A stretch of DNA of 40,646 nucleotides from Flavobacteriales bacterium UBA1531 (lineage in GTDB: Bacteria > Bacteroidota > Bacteroidia > Flavobacteriales_D > Sanyastnellaceae), in the NCBI GenBank assembly GCA_002323795.1, contig DCPZ01000024.1, positions 19,805 through 60,450 of the forward strand. Reading direction: 5' to 3'. The position numbers and the translations under genes were made by a program. Below, piece by piece: positions 16,678 through 25,638 of this stretch (positions within the stretch are counted from its first letter, which is position 1; every line of letters starts with the position of its first letter). A model generated the notes under the pieces. It was given only the letters and a program-made list of their open reading frames with translations, was not told the origin of the DNA and made no database searches.

Positions 16678-19155
16678 TCACTGGAACAAGCCGTCATCGT
16701 CACCGTTTCCAAAAGTCGCTTGATTCAGCTGAAACCATTGCTTGCAATCCAAAGAATCCAATGCGATCCCTTCGGGCAAAGCAAAATCTTCCTGGCTCAA
16801 CTCGATGGTTTCATCTTCGTACGCAGCGTTCATGTAAAATCCATAAATCGGCAAAGCAGTGTTCGCGCCTTGTCCATTTGCTATGGTGCTGAATCGGACC
16901 GACGGATCTTGCGCGCCGACCCAAACACCTGTCACCAAGTCAGGTGTCATCCCCATAAACCAGCCATCAGCATGGCTTTGGGTGGTTCCAGTTTTGCCAG
17001 CCATCGGCACTTTGATGTTATCGTATTCCCTGCGTTCAATGTCCATTCGCAAGCGGATTCCAGTGCCTTTTTTATCACCCGTTTTGGGGTTGTATGCGCC
17101 ATCGACGACTCCTTTCATCATATCCACGATGGTGCCAGCGGTCCTTCGGTCTAAGCCTTGGCGCATAACCGGCTCTGGCGACCAAATGACGTTCCCGTAT
17201 TTATCTTCAATTCGCAAAATAGTGGATGGCTTGACGTAAACACCGCCATTCACGAGTGAGGCATTGGCGACCGTAATTTCCTTGAGCGTAAGTTGAGATG
17301 AACCGAGAGCAATGGATGGCACAGCAGGTATATTACTTTCAATTCCCAGCGCGTGAGCGAGCTGTATAATCCGTTCCGGGCCGAATTCTTTCATCAATTT
17401 TGCCGAGATCGTATTCATGGAATTGGCCAGTGCATATTCCAACGTAACCACCTCTCCATATTCGAAGTCTGAATTGTCTGGACACCAGTCCGGCTGATCC
17501 CCGGGCATTTCGACGCAAATGCGTTGGTTGGGCAATTCCGTGCAGCGCTTCATGCCGTGGCGTAGAGCTGTTGCATAAACAAAGGGCTTGAATATTGAAC
17601 CGACTTGCCGCTTGGCTTGGGCAACATTATCATACTTAAAATGGCGATAATCAACCCCTCCGACCCACGCTTTGACATGGCCTGTTTTAGGCTCTACCGA
17701 CATCAAACCCGCATGCAGCAGGCTTTTGTAATACAAGATAGAATCACGCGGGGAAAGCAAAGTGTCGCGGTCTCCCATGTGGGTGAAAACCCGCATTTTT
17801 ACCGGTGCCTTGAAGGCAGCCGCAATCGCTTTTTTGGTCGGCCGATGCCAGCGATGGCTGCATCCGCCCTTGACCTCATCACAATGCCATTCATCGCCCG
17901 ATTCACCTTGGGTCTTCTCTATGTAAAAACCGGGGCGTTCGCACTCTGGACAAAACTTCCCCGCGTACACACGATAACGTTGGCTCTGCTTGACCGCTTG
18001 GTTGATGATTCCATCGCGAACGTCGCGTTCAATCTCTTCGAAAAATGGCCAAATCGACTTGGGCCGAGTCTGCAAATCTCGATCCAGTGAACTTTGTAGT
18101 TCGCCCGCCAAATGACGATGAACAGCCTCCTCCGCAGCCATTTGCAATCGACTATCCAGAGTAGTAAATACCTGAATTCCGTCGCGGTACAGGTCATATC
18201 GAGATCCGTCAGCTTTGGAGATTCGCCATTCCCCTGTGGCAGTTTTAGCATTAAAAAGTCCTTTCAATTCAACCCTAAGGTTCTCTCTGAAATATGGTGC
18301 CAACCCCTCATCGTGACTGACTTTTTGGAATTGTAGCCCCAGCGGCAAGGACGATAACGAATCTTTTTCAAGACCTGAGATCTTTCCGTAGCGTTCCAAC
18401 TGTCCAAAAACCACATTGCGACGATCCTGAACAAGTTGTTCGCGGCGCAGGGGGTTGAACAACGAACTATTTTTCAGCATGCCCACGAGCATCGCCGATT
18501 CTCGAACATCCAAGTCACTGACTTCTTTATCAAAATAAATGTTCGCCGCCGATTTAATCCCCACTGCCTGATTGAGGAAATCGTAGCGATTTAAGTAAAG
18601 CGCAATGATCTCTTCTTTGGTGTAATGACGTTCAAGACGAGCGGCAATGATCCATTCCTTCGGTTTTTGGAGCACGGCTCTTTCAAGCCAAGAAGTCCGG
18701 TCGTATTGGTCCGTGAAAAGCTGCTTCGCCAATTGCTGCGTTAGGGTACTCCCTCCTCCGCGTGAACCCATGTAGGCAATGGCCCGGGCCAAACCAATAA
18801 AATCAATGCCGCTATGGCTGTAAAACCGCGCGTCTTCAGTACTGATCAACGCATTGACCAAGTTCGCTGGAAGTTCATCAAAACGAGCGTCTGAGCGGTT
18901 TTCAGAATAATAGCGCCCGATGAGTTTGCCGTCCGCTGAAAACACACGTGTTGCGAGCTCCGTTTTGGGGTTAGCGAGGGTTTCTGTGTCAGGCAAATCG
19001 CCATAAGAGGCAACTAAAACAAGTCCAGACAGTCCACACAGAGGGGCTACACCGAGCATCCAAAGCCACATGCGTTGTCGGCCGTATTTCGGCTTGGCTT
19101 TGGTTTTTGCCCTGGGCTTATTCTTATTCCCCTGCGATTTGGTGTTCTTCGCCAT
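16678..19155 (-). CDS. ponA: Bifunctional penicillin-binding protein 1A with Cys4 insertion
   Basis: The 825-residue class A PBP polymerises and crosslinks peptidoglycan. A basic cytoplasmic tail and one membrane segment (about residues 29-51) are followed by a GT51 glycosyltransferase domain with catalytic E107 (STEDARFYSHSG) and GGSTLTQQLAKQL. The transpeptidase domain has the nucleophile S520 in S-I-F-K, an SMN triad, and K721-T-G-T. Between the domains sits an unusual insertion with C402-x2-C405-x19-C425-x6-C432, which looks like a small zinc ribbon and sits in the periplasm. The gene is divergent from rseP across 128 bases. The polymerase and transpeptidase motifs are all complete, so the enzyme should be active. 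Confidence 0.95.
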   Translation of the reverse strand: MAKNTKSQGNKNKPRAKTKAKPKYGRQRMWLWMLGVAPLCGLSGLVLVASYGDLPDTETLANPKTELATRVFSADGKLIGRYYSENRSDARFDELPANLVNALISTEDARFYSHSGIDFIGLARAIAYMGSRGGGSTLTQQLAKQLFTDQYDRTSWLERAVLQKPKEWIIAARLERHYTKEEIIALYLNRYDFLNQAVGIKSAANIYFDKEVSDLDVRESAMLVGMLKNSSLFNPLRREQLVQDRRNVVFGQLERYGKISGLEKDSLSSLPLGLQFQKVSHDEGLAPYFRENLRVELKGLFNAKTATGEWRISKADGSRYDLYRDGIQVFTTLDSRLQMAAEEAVHRHLAGELQSSLDRDLQTRPKSIWPFFEEIERDVRDGIINQAVKQSQRYRVYAGKFCPECERPGFYIEKTQGESGDEWHCDEVKGGCSHRWHRPTKKAIAAAFKAPVKMRVFTHMGDRDTLLSPRDSILYYKSLLHAGLMSVEPKTGHVKAWVGGVDYRHFKYDNVAQAKRQVGSIFKPFVYATALRHGMKRCTELPNQRICVEMPGDQPDWCPDNSDFEYGEVVTLEYALANSMNTISAKLMKEFGPERIIQLAHALGIESNIPAVPSIALGSSQLTLKEITVANASLVNGGVYVKPSTILRIEDKYGNVIWSPEPVMRQGLDRRTAGTIVDMMKGVVDGAYNPKTGDKKGTGIRLRMDIERREYDNIKVPMAGKTGTTQSHADGWFMGMTPDLVTGVWVGAQDPSVRFSTIANGQGANTALPIYGFYMNAAYEDETIELSQEDFALPEGIALDSLDCKQWFQLNQATFGNGDDDGLFQ

Positions 19156-19210
19156 TTCAATTGCAAGAATAATACACGAAAGACGACTGAACCGACTTGA
19201 ACACAGAGAT

Positions 19211-19236
19211 TCGGATTTATTCGCAAATGAATCCGA
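19211..19236. promoter_or_regulatory. Inverted repeat in the ponA-rseP divergent intergenic region
   Basis: TCGGATT (19211-19217) and AATCCGA (19230-19236) are perfect 7-bp inverted copies separated by 12 bases. The repeat sits between the divergent ponA and rseP starts, 56 bases before ponA and 47 before rseP, so it could bind a regulator of both. There is no independent evidence. Confidence 0.3.
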
Positions 19237-19244
19237 GGGGAGCG

Positions 19245-19256
19245 TTGCAATTGCAT
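19245..19256. repeat. Palindromic 12-mer TTGCAATTGCAT, copy 2
   Basis: This is identical to the copy at 13660-13671 and includes the palindrome TGCAATTGCA (19246-19255). It lies in the ponA-rseP intergenic region, 28 bases before the rseP ATG. A candidate -7 element, TAAATTCG, follows at 19259-19266. Confidence 0.3.
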
Positions 19257-19283
19257 CTTAAATTCGCAGTCCAATTCTGAACC

Positions 19284-20621
19284 ATGGTTGCCCTCATCAA
19301 AGCCGCTCAACTCCTTCTCAGCCTTTCCATCCTTGTCGTGCTTCACGAGCTCGGTCACTACTGGGCCGCTCGGGCCTTCAAAACACGAGTCGAGAAATTT
19401 TACCTGTTCATGAATCCCGGCTTCTCTTTATTTAAAAAACAGATTGGAGAAACCGAGTGGGGCATCGGATGGTTGCCACTGGGTGGGTACGTTAAAATAT
19501 CGGGAATGATCGATGAATCCATGGACAAAGAGCAGATGAAACTGCCCCCTCAGCCTTGGGAATTCCGATCCAAACCAGCATGGCAACGACTCATCATCAT
19601 GCTCGGAGGCATCATCATCAACTTGATTCTTGGTTTTGCGATTTACAGCATGGTATTAGGTGTCTGGGGAGATAGCGTGCTCCCTGCCGACAAGATTCCT
19701 TATGGCATTGAGGTCGATGATCGACTGAAACCTCTTGGGTTTGAAGACGGCGATCAGGTTTTGACCATCAACGGTGAAAAGCCTGAATCCTTCAAGGAAA
19801 TCCGAAGAACATTGTTTTTTGATCAAATTGATGCCGTTCAAATCGAGCGCAGTGGAAGCGTTGTGGATTTGAATTTCAATCAGGATCTTGGCCAACTTTT
19901 CGTCGATAGCTCAATTCGTCAACCCTTTGGACTGCGTGTGCCCTGTTTGGTCGACCGTGTAGCTCCTGAGAGCGGCGCAGCAGCGGGCGGTTTGCAGGCT
20001 GGAGATAGGTTCGTTTCGATTGACGGAAGACCTGCGCGGTTCTATGGTGAGGTGACTGAATACCTTCGGTCAAATCCTTCAAAAGAAGTCACCATTGAAG
20101 TGCTCCGAATGAACGGTTCTTCAGCGGAGCTAATCTGCAACACGGACAGCTCAGGTGCGCTCGGATTCTATCAAGCTGCTCCGAGTGAGATGAGCGAATT
20201 TCAGATGGTTGATCGCACGTACACGCTGGGACAATCCCTGTCAAGTGGATTCACCTTGGCCTGGTCAACTTTGGAAGAATATGTGCTTTCGATGCGCTTC
20301 CTTTTTAGTAAATCAGGCGCCTCTCAAGTGGGCAGCTTGGTCACGTTCGGAAGTATTTTTGACGCCGGATGGGACTGGGAAGTATTCTGGCGAAATACCG
20401 CCTTTTTCTCGTTGATTCTGGCCTTTATGAACCTCTTGCCGATTCCAGCGCTGGACGGCGGGCACGTGATGTTCCTGTTGTACGAGATGGTCATGAGGCG
20501 ACCGGCTTCCGAGAAGTTCTTGGAATACGCCCAAACCATTGGTATCGTGCTTTTGCTCGGTCTTATGGCTTTGGCGCTGGGCAACGACATCTGGCGCGTC
20601 ATCACCGGACAATTTGGTTGA
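19284..20621 (+). CDS. rseP: Site-2 intramembrane zinc protease RseP
   Basis: The 445-residue membrane protease cuts transmembrane segments of regulators such as anti-sigma factors. The zinc site HELGH is at residues 21-25 in the first membrane helix, and the partner aspartate D391 lies in NLLPIPALDGGH near the C-terminus. Two PDZ-like domains occupy the periplasmic middle (about residues 145-185 and 220-275; the second contains ESGAAAGGLQAGDRFVSIDG). Membrane segments are at 1-22, about 100-125, 360-385 and 415-435. It is followed after 27 bases by an antiporter gene, which may share its transcript. A likely role is envelope-stress signalling. Confidence 0.94.
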   Translation: MVALIKAAQLLLSLSILVVLHELGHYWAARAFKTRVEKFYLFMNPGFSLFKKQIGETEWGIGWLPLGGYVKISGMIDESMDKEQMKLPPQPWEFRSKPAWQRLIIMLGGIIINLILGFAIYSMVLGVWGDSVLPADKIPYGIEVDDRLKPLGFEDGDQVLTINGEKPESFKEIRRTLFFDQIDAVQIERSGSVVDLNFNQDLGQLFVDSSIRQPFGLRVPCLVDRVAPESGAAAGGLQAGDRFVSIDGRPARFYGEVTEYLRSNPSKEVTIEVLRMNGSSAELICNTDSSGALGFYQAAPSEMSEFQMVDRTYTLGQSLSSGFTLAWSTLEEYVLSMRFLFSKSGASQVGSLVTFGSIFDAGWDWEVFWRNTAFFSLILAFMNLLPIPALDGGHVMFLLYEMVMRRPASEKFLEYAQTIGIVLLLGLMALALGNDIWRVITGQFG

Positions 20622-20648
20622 AGCGCCTTAACTTAGGCATTCCCAGCC

Positions 20649-22019
20649 ATGAACGTTTCTGACATCAATGCCTACGGACTGGTGATCGGCGGATCACTCG
20701 TCATCATCCTGAGTTACTTCGCTAATCTCTTGGCAAAGCGCACCAACATTCCAAGTGTTTTGGTGCTCATCGGAATGGGAATCCTGATTCGTCAAGGCTT
20801 GAATGCCATTGGGCTAACAGCCATCCCCTTCGAATCTCTCGTTCTTGAATTACTCGGCACTATTGGTCTGATTTTCATCGTCCTGGAAGCGGCCTTGGAA
20901 TTGAATTTGAGTAAGGAGAAAATGCCGCTCATCTTGAAAAGCGCCACTGCAGGATTGGTCGCTCTACTCGGAAGCTCCGCAGCCATTGCTGCATTTCTGA
21001 ACTATGCCATGAACATCCCATTGTTTGAAGGATGGGTGTACGGCATTCCACTCTCCATCATGAGTTCTGCCATCATCATCCCAAGCGTGTCCGGCTTGGA
21101 TGAGGCCAATAGAGAGTTTATGGTATACGAAAGTACATTCTCGGATATTTTTGGAATCATGGCGTTTTACCTGCTGCTCGGGAATTCTGAGACGGCTTCC
21201 GCCAATACCGTGCTTCTCAACATCGGCACCAACCTGCTGGTGACGTTCATCCTCGCAGTGGTCGTGAGCTATATTTTGGTGTATGTGCTTCAAAAAATCA
21301 CGAGCCCCGTCAAGCTCTTTTTGAGCATAGCAGTTCTTTTGCTCATATACTCTATTCAGAAATTACTGCACCTGAGCCCACTGGTCCTGATTTTGATCTT
21401 TGGCTTAATGCTCAACAATCACCGCCTGTTCTTTCCCCAATGGAATCTCGCTAAAAAAAAGTGGCGAATTATGCCGTCTCCTGCCAATTTGTTGGACGAT
21501 AAGCGCATGCATGAACTGCATCGCGACTATCACTTGCTCACACTGGAAAGTGCTTTTGTAATTCGAACTTTTTTCTTTGTGCTGTTTGGCATGACAGTCT
21601 CACTTGCTGCTTTGACAGATTTGCATGTAATTACAGAAGGCCTCATCATTTGCTGCATTCTTTTTGCAGTCCGATTCCTCAGTTTAATTGTTTTTCGCAG
21701 AAAAAGCATGTTTCCGCTGCTCTACATAGCACCTCGTGGACTCATCACGATTCTGCTGTTTTTCCAAATTCAAGGAGCCTACAGCCAATTTGCACAACCT
21801 CAATTCGATCAAGGAATCCTACTTGTTATTATTTTGGTTTCTAGCCTGGTCATGACCATCGCCTTGATCCAAAATGGCATCACCGTTCGCGGTGTCACCT
21901 TGGTGCCAGAAATGATGTCGAATGATGCACTCGAGGTCGATTTGTCTGAGTCTAAGTCAGCCCCAGAGGCTCCCGGTGATGAAGCCGACGACGAATCGAT
22001 AGATTCGCCCTCAGCCTAA
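20649..22019 (+). CDS. Cation:proton antiporter
   Basis: The 456-residue protein has about 11-13 hydrophobic segments and the layout of the CPA (NhaP/Kef-like) antiporter superfamily. Segments such as SSAIIIPSVSGLDEANREFM and STFSDIFGIMAF correspond to the regions around the discontinuous helices and the conserved acidic residue of these transporters. The last 40 residues are an acidic soluble tail (PEAPGDEADDESIDSPSA); there is no TrkA-N domain. It would exchange Na+ or K+ for protons; the ion cannot be assigned. Its 3' end overlaps the convergent dprA gene by 9 bases. Confidence 0.85.
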   Translation: MNVSDINAYGLVIGGSLVIILSYFANLLAKRTNIPSVLVLIGMGILIRQGLNAIGLTAIPFESLVLELLGTIGLIFIVLEAALELNLSKEKMPLILKSATAGLVALLGSSAAIAAFLNYAMNIPLFEGWVYGIPLSIMSSAIIIPSVSGLDEANREFMVYESTFSDIFGIMAFYLLLGNSETASANTVLLNIGTNLLVTFILAVVVSYILVYVLQKITSPVKLFLSIAVLLLIYSIQKLLHLSPLVLILIFGLMLNNHRLFFPQWNLAKKKWRIMPSPANLLDDKRMHELHRDYHLLTLESAFVIRTFFFVLFGMTVSLAALTDLHVITEGLIICCILFAVRFLSLIVFRRKSMFPLLYIAPRGLITILLFFQIQGAYSQFAQPQFDQGILLVIILVSSLVMTIALIQNGITVRGVTLVPEMMSNDALEVDLSESKSAPEAPGDEADDESIDSPSA

Positions 22020-23084
22020 CTTCCTCGGAATATACCAACCTCCTGGTATCCGCTCCACCATTCCTTTTAATTCCAAAATGAACAGCTTTCGACCAATTGC
22101 TGCCGTCGTCATGTGACAAGCTTGTGCGATGTCTCCAATTTGAGCACCCCCTTTTTGGATGATACAGTTCCAAATCGGCAGCAACTCATCGGCTAATTCT
22201 GTTTCCAAGCGATTCGGGACGACTGCCTTGACAGCCCTCCCCAAAAGGCCGAACAGCTCATCCAACGATTGCCAACCCATCTCGGGAAACTCCTCCAATA
22301 TTTTTCGATTTCCTGCCCATATTTGGCCTGTCTCCTTCCGCGAATCTGGACGATAAACCCAACAATCCACCCCCGATTCTAAGGCCAATTGAGCAGAAAT
22401 CAGTGCCCCTCCACGAGCAGGACTCTGAACCATGATCAACCCCTCAGCCAAACCTACAATGAGTCGATTCCGTGCGGCAAAATGCCACGGATGAATCTCA
22501 GAATCTCGTGCGTGTTCCGTGACCAACGCACCACCATTCTGGATGATATTCTCAGCCAATTTCATATGCTCCCGGGGATAAATCCGGTGCAGCGGGCCTC
22601 CCAAACACGCTACAGTAATCCCATCGGCATAACACGCCCCTCGATGCGCCATCGCGTCTACTCCTTTCGCTAAACCACTGACAATCCCCCATTGCTGCTG
22701 TGCTAAATTTTGTCCCAACTCAAAGCCTAGTTCCGCAGCTCTTTGCGTGCAATTCCGCGTTCCCACGATGGCTAAAAAAGAACGTCGATTGAAAATGTGT
22801 TGATCACCCCTTCCAAACACCACGATCGGCGCATCATGCAGTTCTCGCCATGGAATGGGGTAGGCATCGTCTTCCCAAGAAATTCCCCAATGGTTCGGGT
22901 TCGACAGTGTGGACTCCAAGGATAACAGGCGCTTCGCTTGTTTCGTTGAGAAATTCGCTTCGCGACTCCTTGCCCATTCCCAAGCCTGATCGAGAGATCC
23001 CAGGGTTTCGACGCGATCTTTCAATTTGACCGGACCAATGCCATCTTCGCCCAACAAAACCCACCATTTCTTCAACCGATCCAT
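22011..23084 (-). CDS. dprA: DNA-processing protein DprA
   Basis: DprA binds incoming single-stranded DNA during natural transformation and loads RecA. With the ATG at 23084 the product has 357 residues and begins MDRLKKWWVLLGEDGIGPV, as expected for the N-terminal helix-hairpin-helix region; an in-frame ATG at 23132 would add 16 atypical residues. The Rossmann-like DNA-binding core has AIVGTRNCT (usually GSR), SGLAKGVDAMAHRGA, GGPLHRIYP and AARNRLIVGLAEG. A C-terminal winged-helix domain follows (QIGDIAQACHMTTAAIGRKL). Its presence implies uptake of DNA. TACGTTTA (23096-23089) is a candidate -7 element only four bases before the ATG. Confidence 0.93.
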   Translation of the reverse strand: MDRLKKWWVLLGEDGIGPVKLKDRVETLGSLDQAWEWARSREANFSTKQAKRLLSLESTLSNPNHWGISWEDDAYPIPWRELHDAPIVVFGRGDQHIFNRRSFLAIVGTRNCTQRAAELGFELGQNLAQQQWGIVSGLAKGVDAMAHRGACYADGITVACLGGPLHRIYPREHMKLAENIIQNGGALVTEHARDSEIHPWHFAARNRLIVGLAEGLIMVQSPARGGALISAQLALESGVDCWVYRPDSRKETGQIWAGNRKILEEFPEMGWQSLDELFGLLGRAVKAVVPNRLETELADELLPIWNCIIQKGGAQIGDIAQACHMTTAAIGRKLFILELKGMVERIPGGWYIPRKLG

Positions 23085-23199
23085 CGCATAAACGTAGATT
23101 TTGACATGATTGAGATTACGCCAGATTTGCACAAGTCGACGATGAATTCATGTTCTCCATCGATGGCAATACATGGTCAATTTGTTGCATCTTGCATTC

Positions 23200-25638
23200 A
23201 TGCAAAAGCGAATACCTGTTCTCCTTTTTGCACTTGTAGCGACAATGAACCTTGCATGGGGTCAGGTCGTCACGGGTGTCGTAAGCGATGCCCAAGGAAA
23301 TTTCCTTCCAGGTGCATTCATCACGGTCATTTCTGATTCAGAAGAAGTTGTCGCGATTACAAATTCTTTAGTCGACGGAAGCTATAATCTAAATCTTACC
23401 CCTTGGTCAGGAAAATCCGTTCAATTGCGATGCAGCTACATCGGAATGGAAAAAGAGGAGAGGTCTCTTGGGATTTTGGAAGCTGAGCGAAACTACACTG
23501 TAGACTGGACGCTTCAAGAGGCCGCTGAGCTGCTGGGTCAGGTGGTCGTCAGTGCTGGAAGATTTGAGCAATCGGCGAACAAAGTCACGGTTTCCATTGA
23601 TGTGATCCCTCCTCGAATTGTGGAGTCTCGAGGAACCACAACCCTTGAAACTGCGCTTGAAATGAACCCCGGTGTCACCTTTGTCGACGGCGAACCACAA
23701 ATCCGAAGCGGAAGTGGATTCAGCTATGGGGCAGGCTCGCGTGTGATGATCATGGTGGATGATTTGCCCGTGCTGAGTGGCGATGCCGGGCGGCCAACTT
23801 GGGGGTTTTTGCCCGTCGAAAACATCGAACAAATCGAAATCATCAAAGGCGCCTCCAGCGTCCTTTTTGGAAGTGCCGCATTGAGTGGCGTGATCAACGT
23901 GCGCACTCGTTTTCCGGATGCTCGACCACTCACTCGCGTAAGCGTCCAGCACGGGGTGTATTCCACCCCAAGGACGAGTCGCGCCAAGTATTGGGAAGGG
24001 GCGGCACAACAATCGAACATTCGATTTTTACACAGCCAACAACTAGGCAAATGGGACTGGGTTATTGGAGGCAATTTCCTTGGTGATGACGGCTTTCTGG
24101 CACCTGAAGACGTGGCGGCCAATGATGCCTCCACATTCCGTTTTACGCCGTTTCAGGTCGATCGGTTTGGTGCCGAATACCGATATCGACTGAACTCCAA
24201 CATCCGAAAGCGCGTGTCCGATGTCGAGGGCCTCAGTTATGGTGTCAATACAAACTGGCAGTTAGGTGAGTCTCTGAATACATTGATTTGGCAAAGTGCC
24301 CCAGACTCCATCTACGGGGCTTTTGATGGAGCTGCTACAAGAACCAATCAGCTCATTGGAACTGTGGACCCCTATATTCAGTACTTGTCGCCATCTGGGA
24401 TCAGGCACAACTTGCGCACACGCTGGCAGTACCTCAACAATGACAATGACAACGATCAATCGAATGGTTCTCACGTGGCCTATGCAGAATACCAAATATT
24501 CATCGACGGCAACCGTTGGAATATCCCAGGGCTTAAAATCACAACTGGACTGGTGAACTTAACAGCGCTCAGTCGAGCAGAATTGTACAGCGGAGGATCA
24601 TCTGACGGGAACAACACCGCTAGTAATCAATCTGCATATGTGCAGTTCGACCAGTCCATCGGTGACCGATTCAATTTGTCTGGAGGTGCTCGGTACGAAT
24701 ATTTCACAGTGAATGGGGCCGGCGCCGGAAAACCTGTTTTCCGACTCGGCGGGAATTATCAATTGGCTGAGGCCACGTTTTTGAGAAGCAGCTACGGGCA
24801 AGGGTTTAGGTTTCCAACCATCGCCGAACGATACATTAGAACAGGGCTCGGAGCATTGCAGATTTATCCGAATGAAGAATTACGCCCCGAATATGCCTGG
24901 TCAGCGGAAATAGGTCTGAAGCAAGGTTTCAAGATGGGGTCATTTGCCGGCTTCCTCGATCTTGCCGTCTTCCGTCAAGATTTTTCTGATTTCATCGAAT
25001 TCACATTCGGCCCTTGGGGACCCGATGAAGGTGAAGAGGCGAATGCAGACAACGCATATGGCTTGGGCTTCATGAGTGTCAATACTGGAGGAAGCAAGGT
25101 GACCGGAGCGGAGATTTCAATCAATGGGCGATTGCAAATGGATCGCATTCGCGTTGATGTGCTCACGGGCTACACGTACACCAATCCAGTCAGCACCACC
25201 CCTGGTTACAACTACAATCCCGACAGTACATCGAACTATGCTGCTACTTACTATGCCACAAGCCACGATACAACAGGTTTAATTTTAAAGTATCGTTCGC
25301 CCCATGTCTTCCGATTCGATGCTCAAATTTCAGGCGAAAAGTGGTTCGGCGGCCTTAGCATGCGTTACCAAACAAACCTCCAAAACTTTGATCAAGCCTT
25401 CATCTCGTTTGAAGAAGATCCAGCGATTTCGAACATCAATTGGGGCGCGCGTGAATGGCTGGAACAAAACCCATCGCTGCCTTGGATCATCGATGCTCGG
25501 ATCGGCCGGGAATGGTCCAACGGTCACAAAATCACATTGGTCATAAATAACATCACAAATGAGGAATACGCCATTCGCCCCATGTCGATGGAAGCCCCCC
25601 GGCTGACCACATTGATGTACACTTACGAAATCAATTGA
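23200..25638 (+). CDS. TonB-dependent outer-membrane receptor
   Basis: The 812-residue product starts MQKRIPVLLFALVATMNLAWG, a clear signal peptide. A longer frame from 23173 would put nine residues ahead of it. Next are a carboxypeptidase-regulatory-like domain (VVTGVVSDAQGNFLPGA), a plug (TTLETALEMNPGVTFVDGEP, IEIIKGASSVLFGSAALSG) and a long barrel. The plug is of the FepA/BtuB/colicin-receptor type rather than SusC type, and no SusD partner is nearby, so siderophore, vitamin or metal uptake is likelier than glycan uptake. The stop codon overlaps the kdsB start (TGATG). TCAATTTG (23177-23184) may be its -7 element. Confidence 0.88.
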   Translation: MQKRIPVLLFALVATMNLAWGQVVTGVVSDAQGNFLPGAFITVISDSEEVVAITNSLVDGSYNLNLTPWSGKSVQLRCSYIGMEKEERSLGILEAERNYTVDWTLQEAAELLGQVVVSAGRFEQSANKVTVSIDVIPPRIVESRGTTTLETALEMNPGVTFVDGEPQIRSGSGFSYGAGSRVMIMVDDLPVLSGDAGRPTWGFLPVENIEQIEIIKGASSVLFGSAALSGVINVRTRFPDARPLTRVSVQHGVYSTPRTSRAKYWEGAAQQSNIRFLHSQQLGKWDWVIGGNFLGDDGFLAPEDVAANDASTFRFTPFQVDRFGAEYRYRLNSNIRKRVSDVEGLSYGVNTNWQLGESLNTLIWQSAPDSIYGAFDGAATRTNQLIGTVDPYIQYLSPSGIRHNLRTRWQYLNNDNDNDQSNGSHVAYAEYQIFIDGNRWNIPGLKITTGLVNLTALSRAELYSGGSSDGNNTASNQSAYVQFDQSIGDRFNLSGGARYEYFTVNGAGAGKPVFRLGGNYQLAEATFLRSSYGQGFRFPTIAERYIRTGLGALQIYPNEELRPEYAWSAEIGLKQGFKMGSFAGFLDLAVFRQDFSDFIEFTFGPWGPDEGEEANADNAYGLGFMSVNTGGSKVTGAEISINGRLQMDRIRVDVLTGYTYTNPVSTTPGYNYNPDSTSNYAATYYATSHDTTGLILKYRSPHVFRFDAQISGEKWFGGLSMRYQTNLQNFDQAFISFEEDPAISNINWGAREWLEQNPSLPWIIDARIGREWSNGHKITLVINNITNEEYAIRPMSMEAPRLTTLMYTYEIN

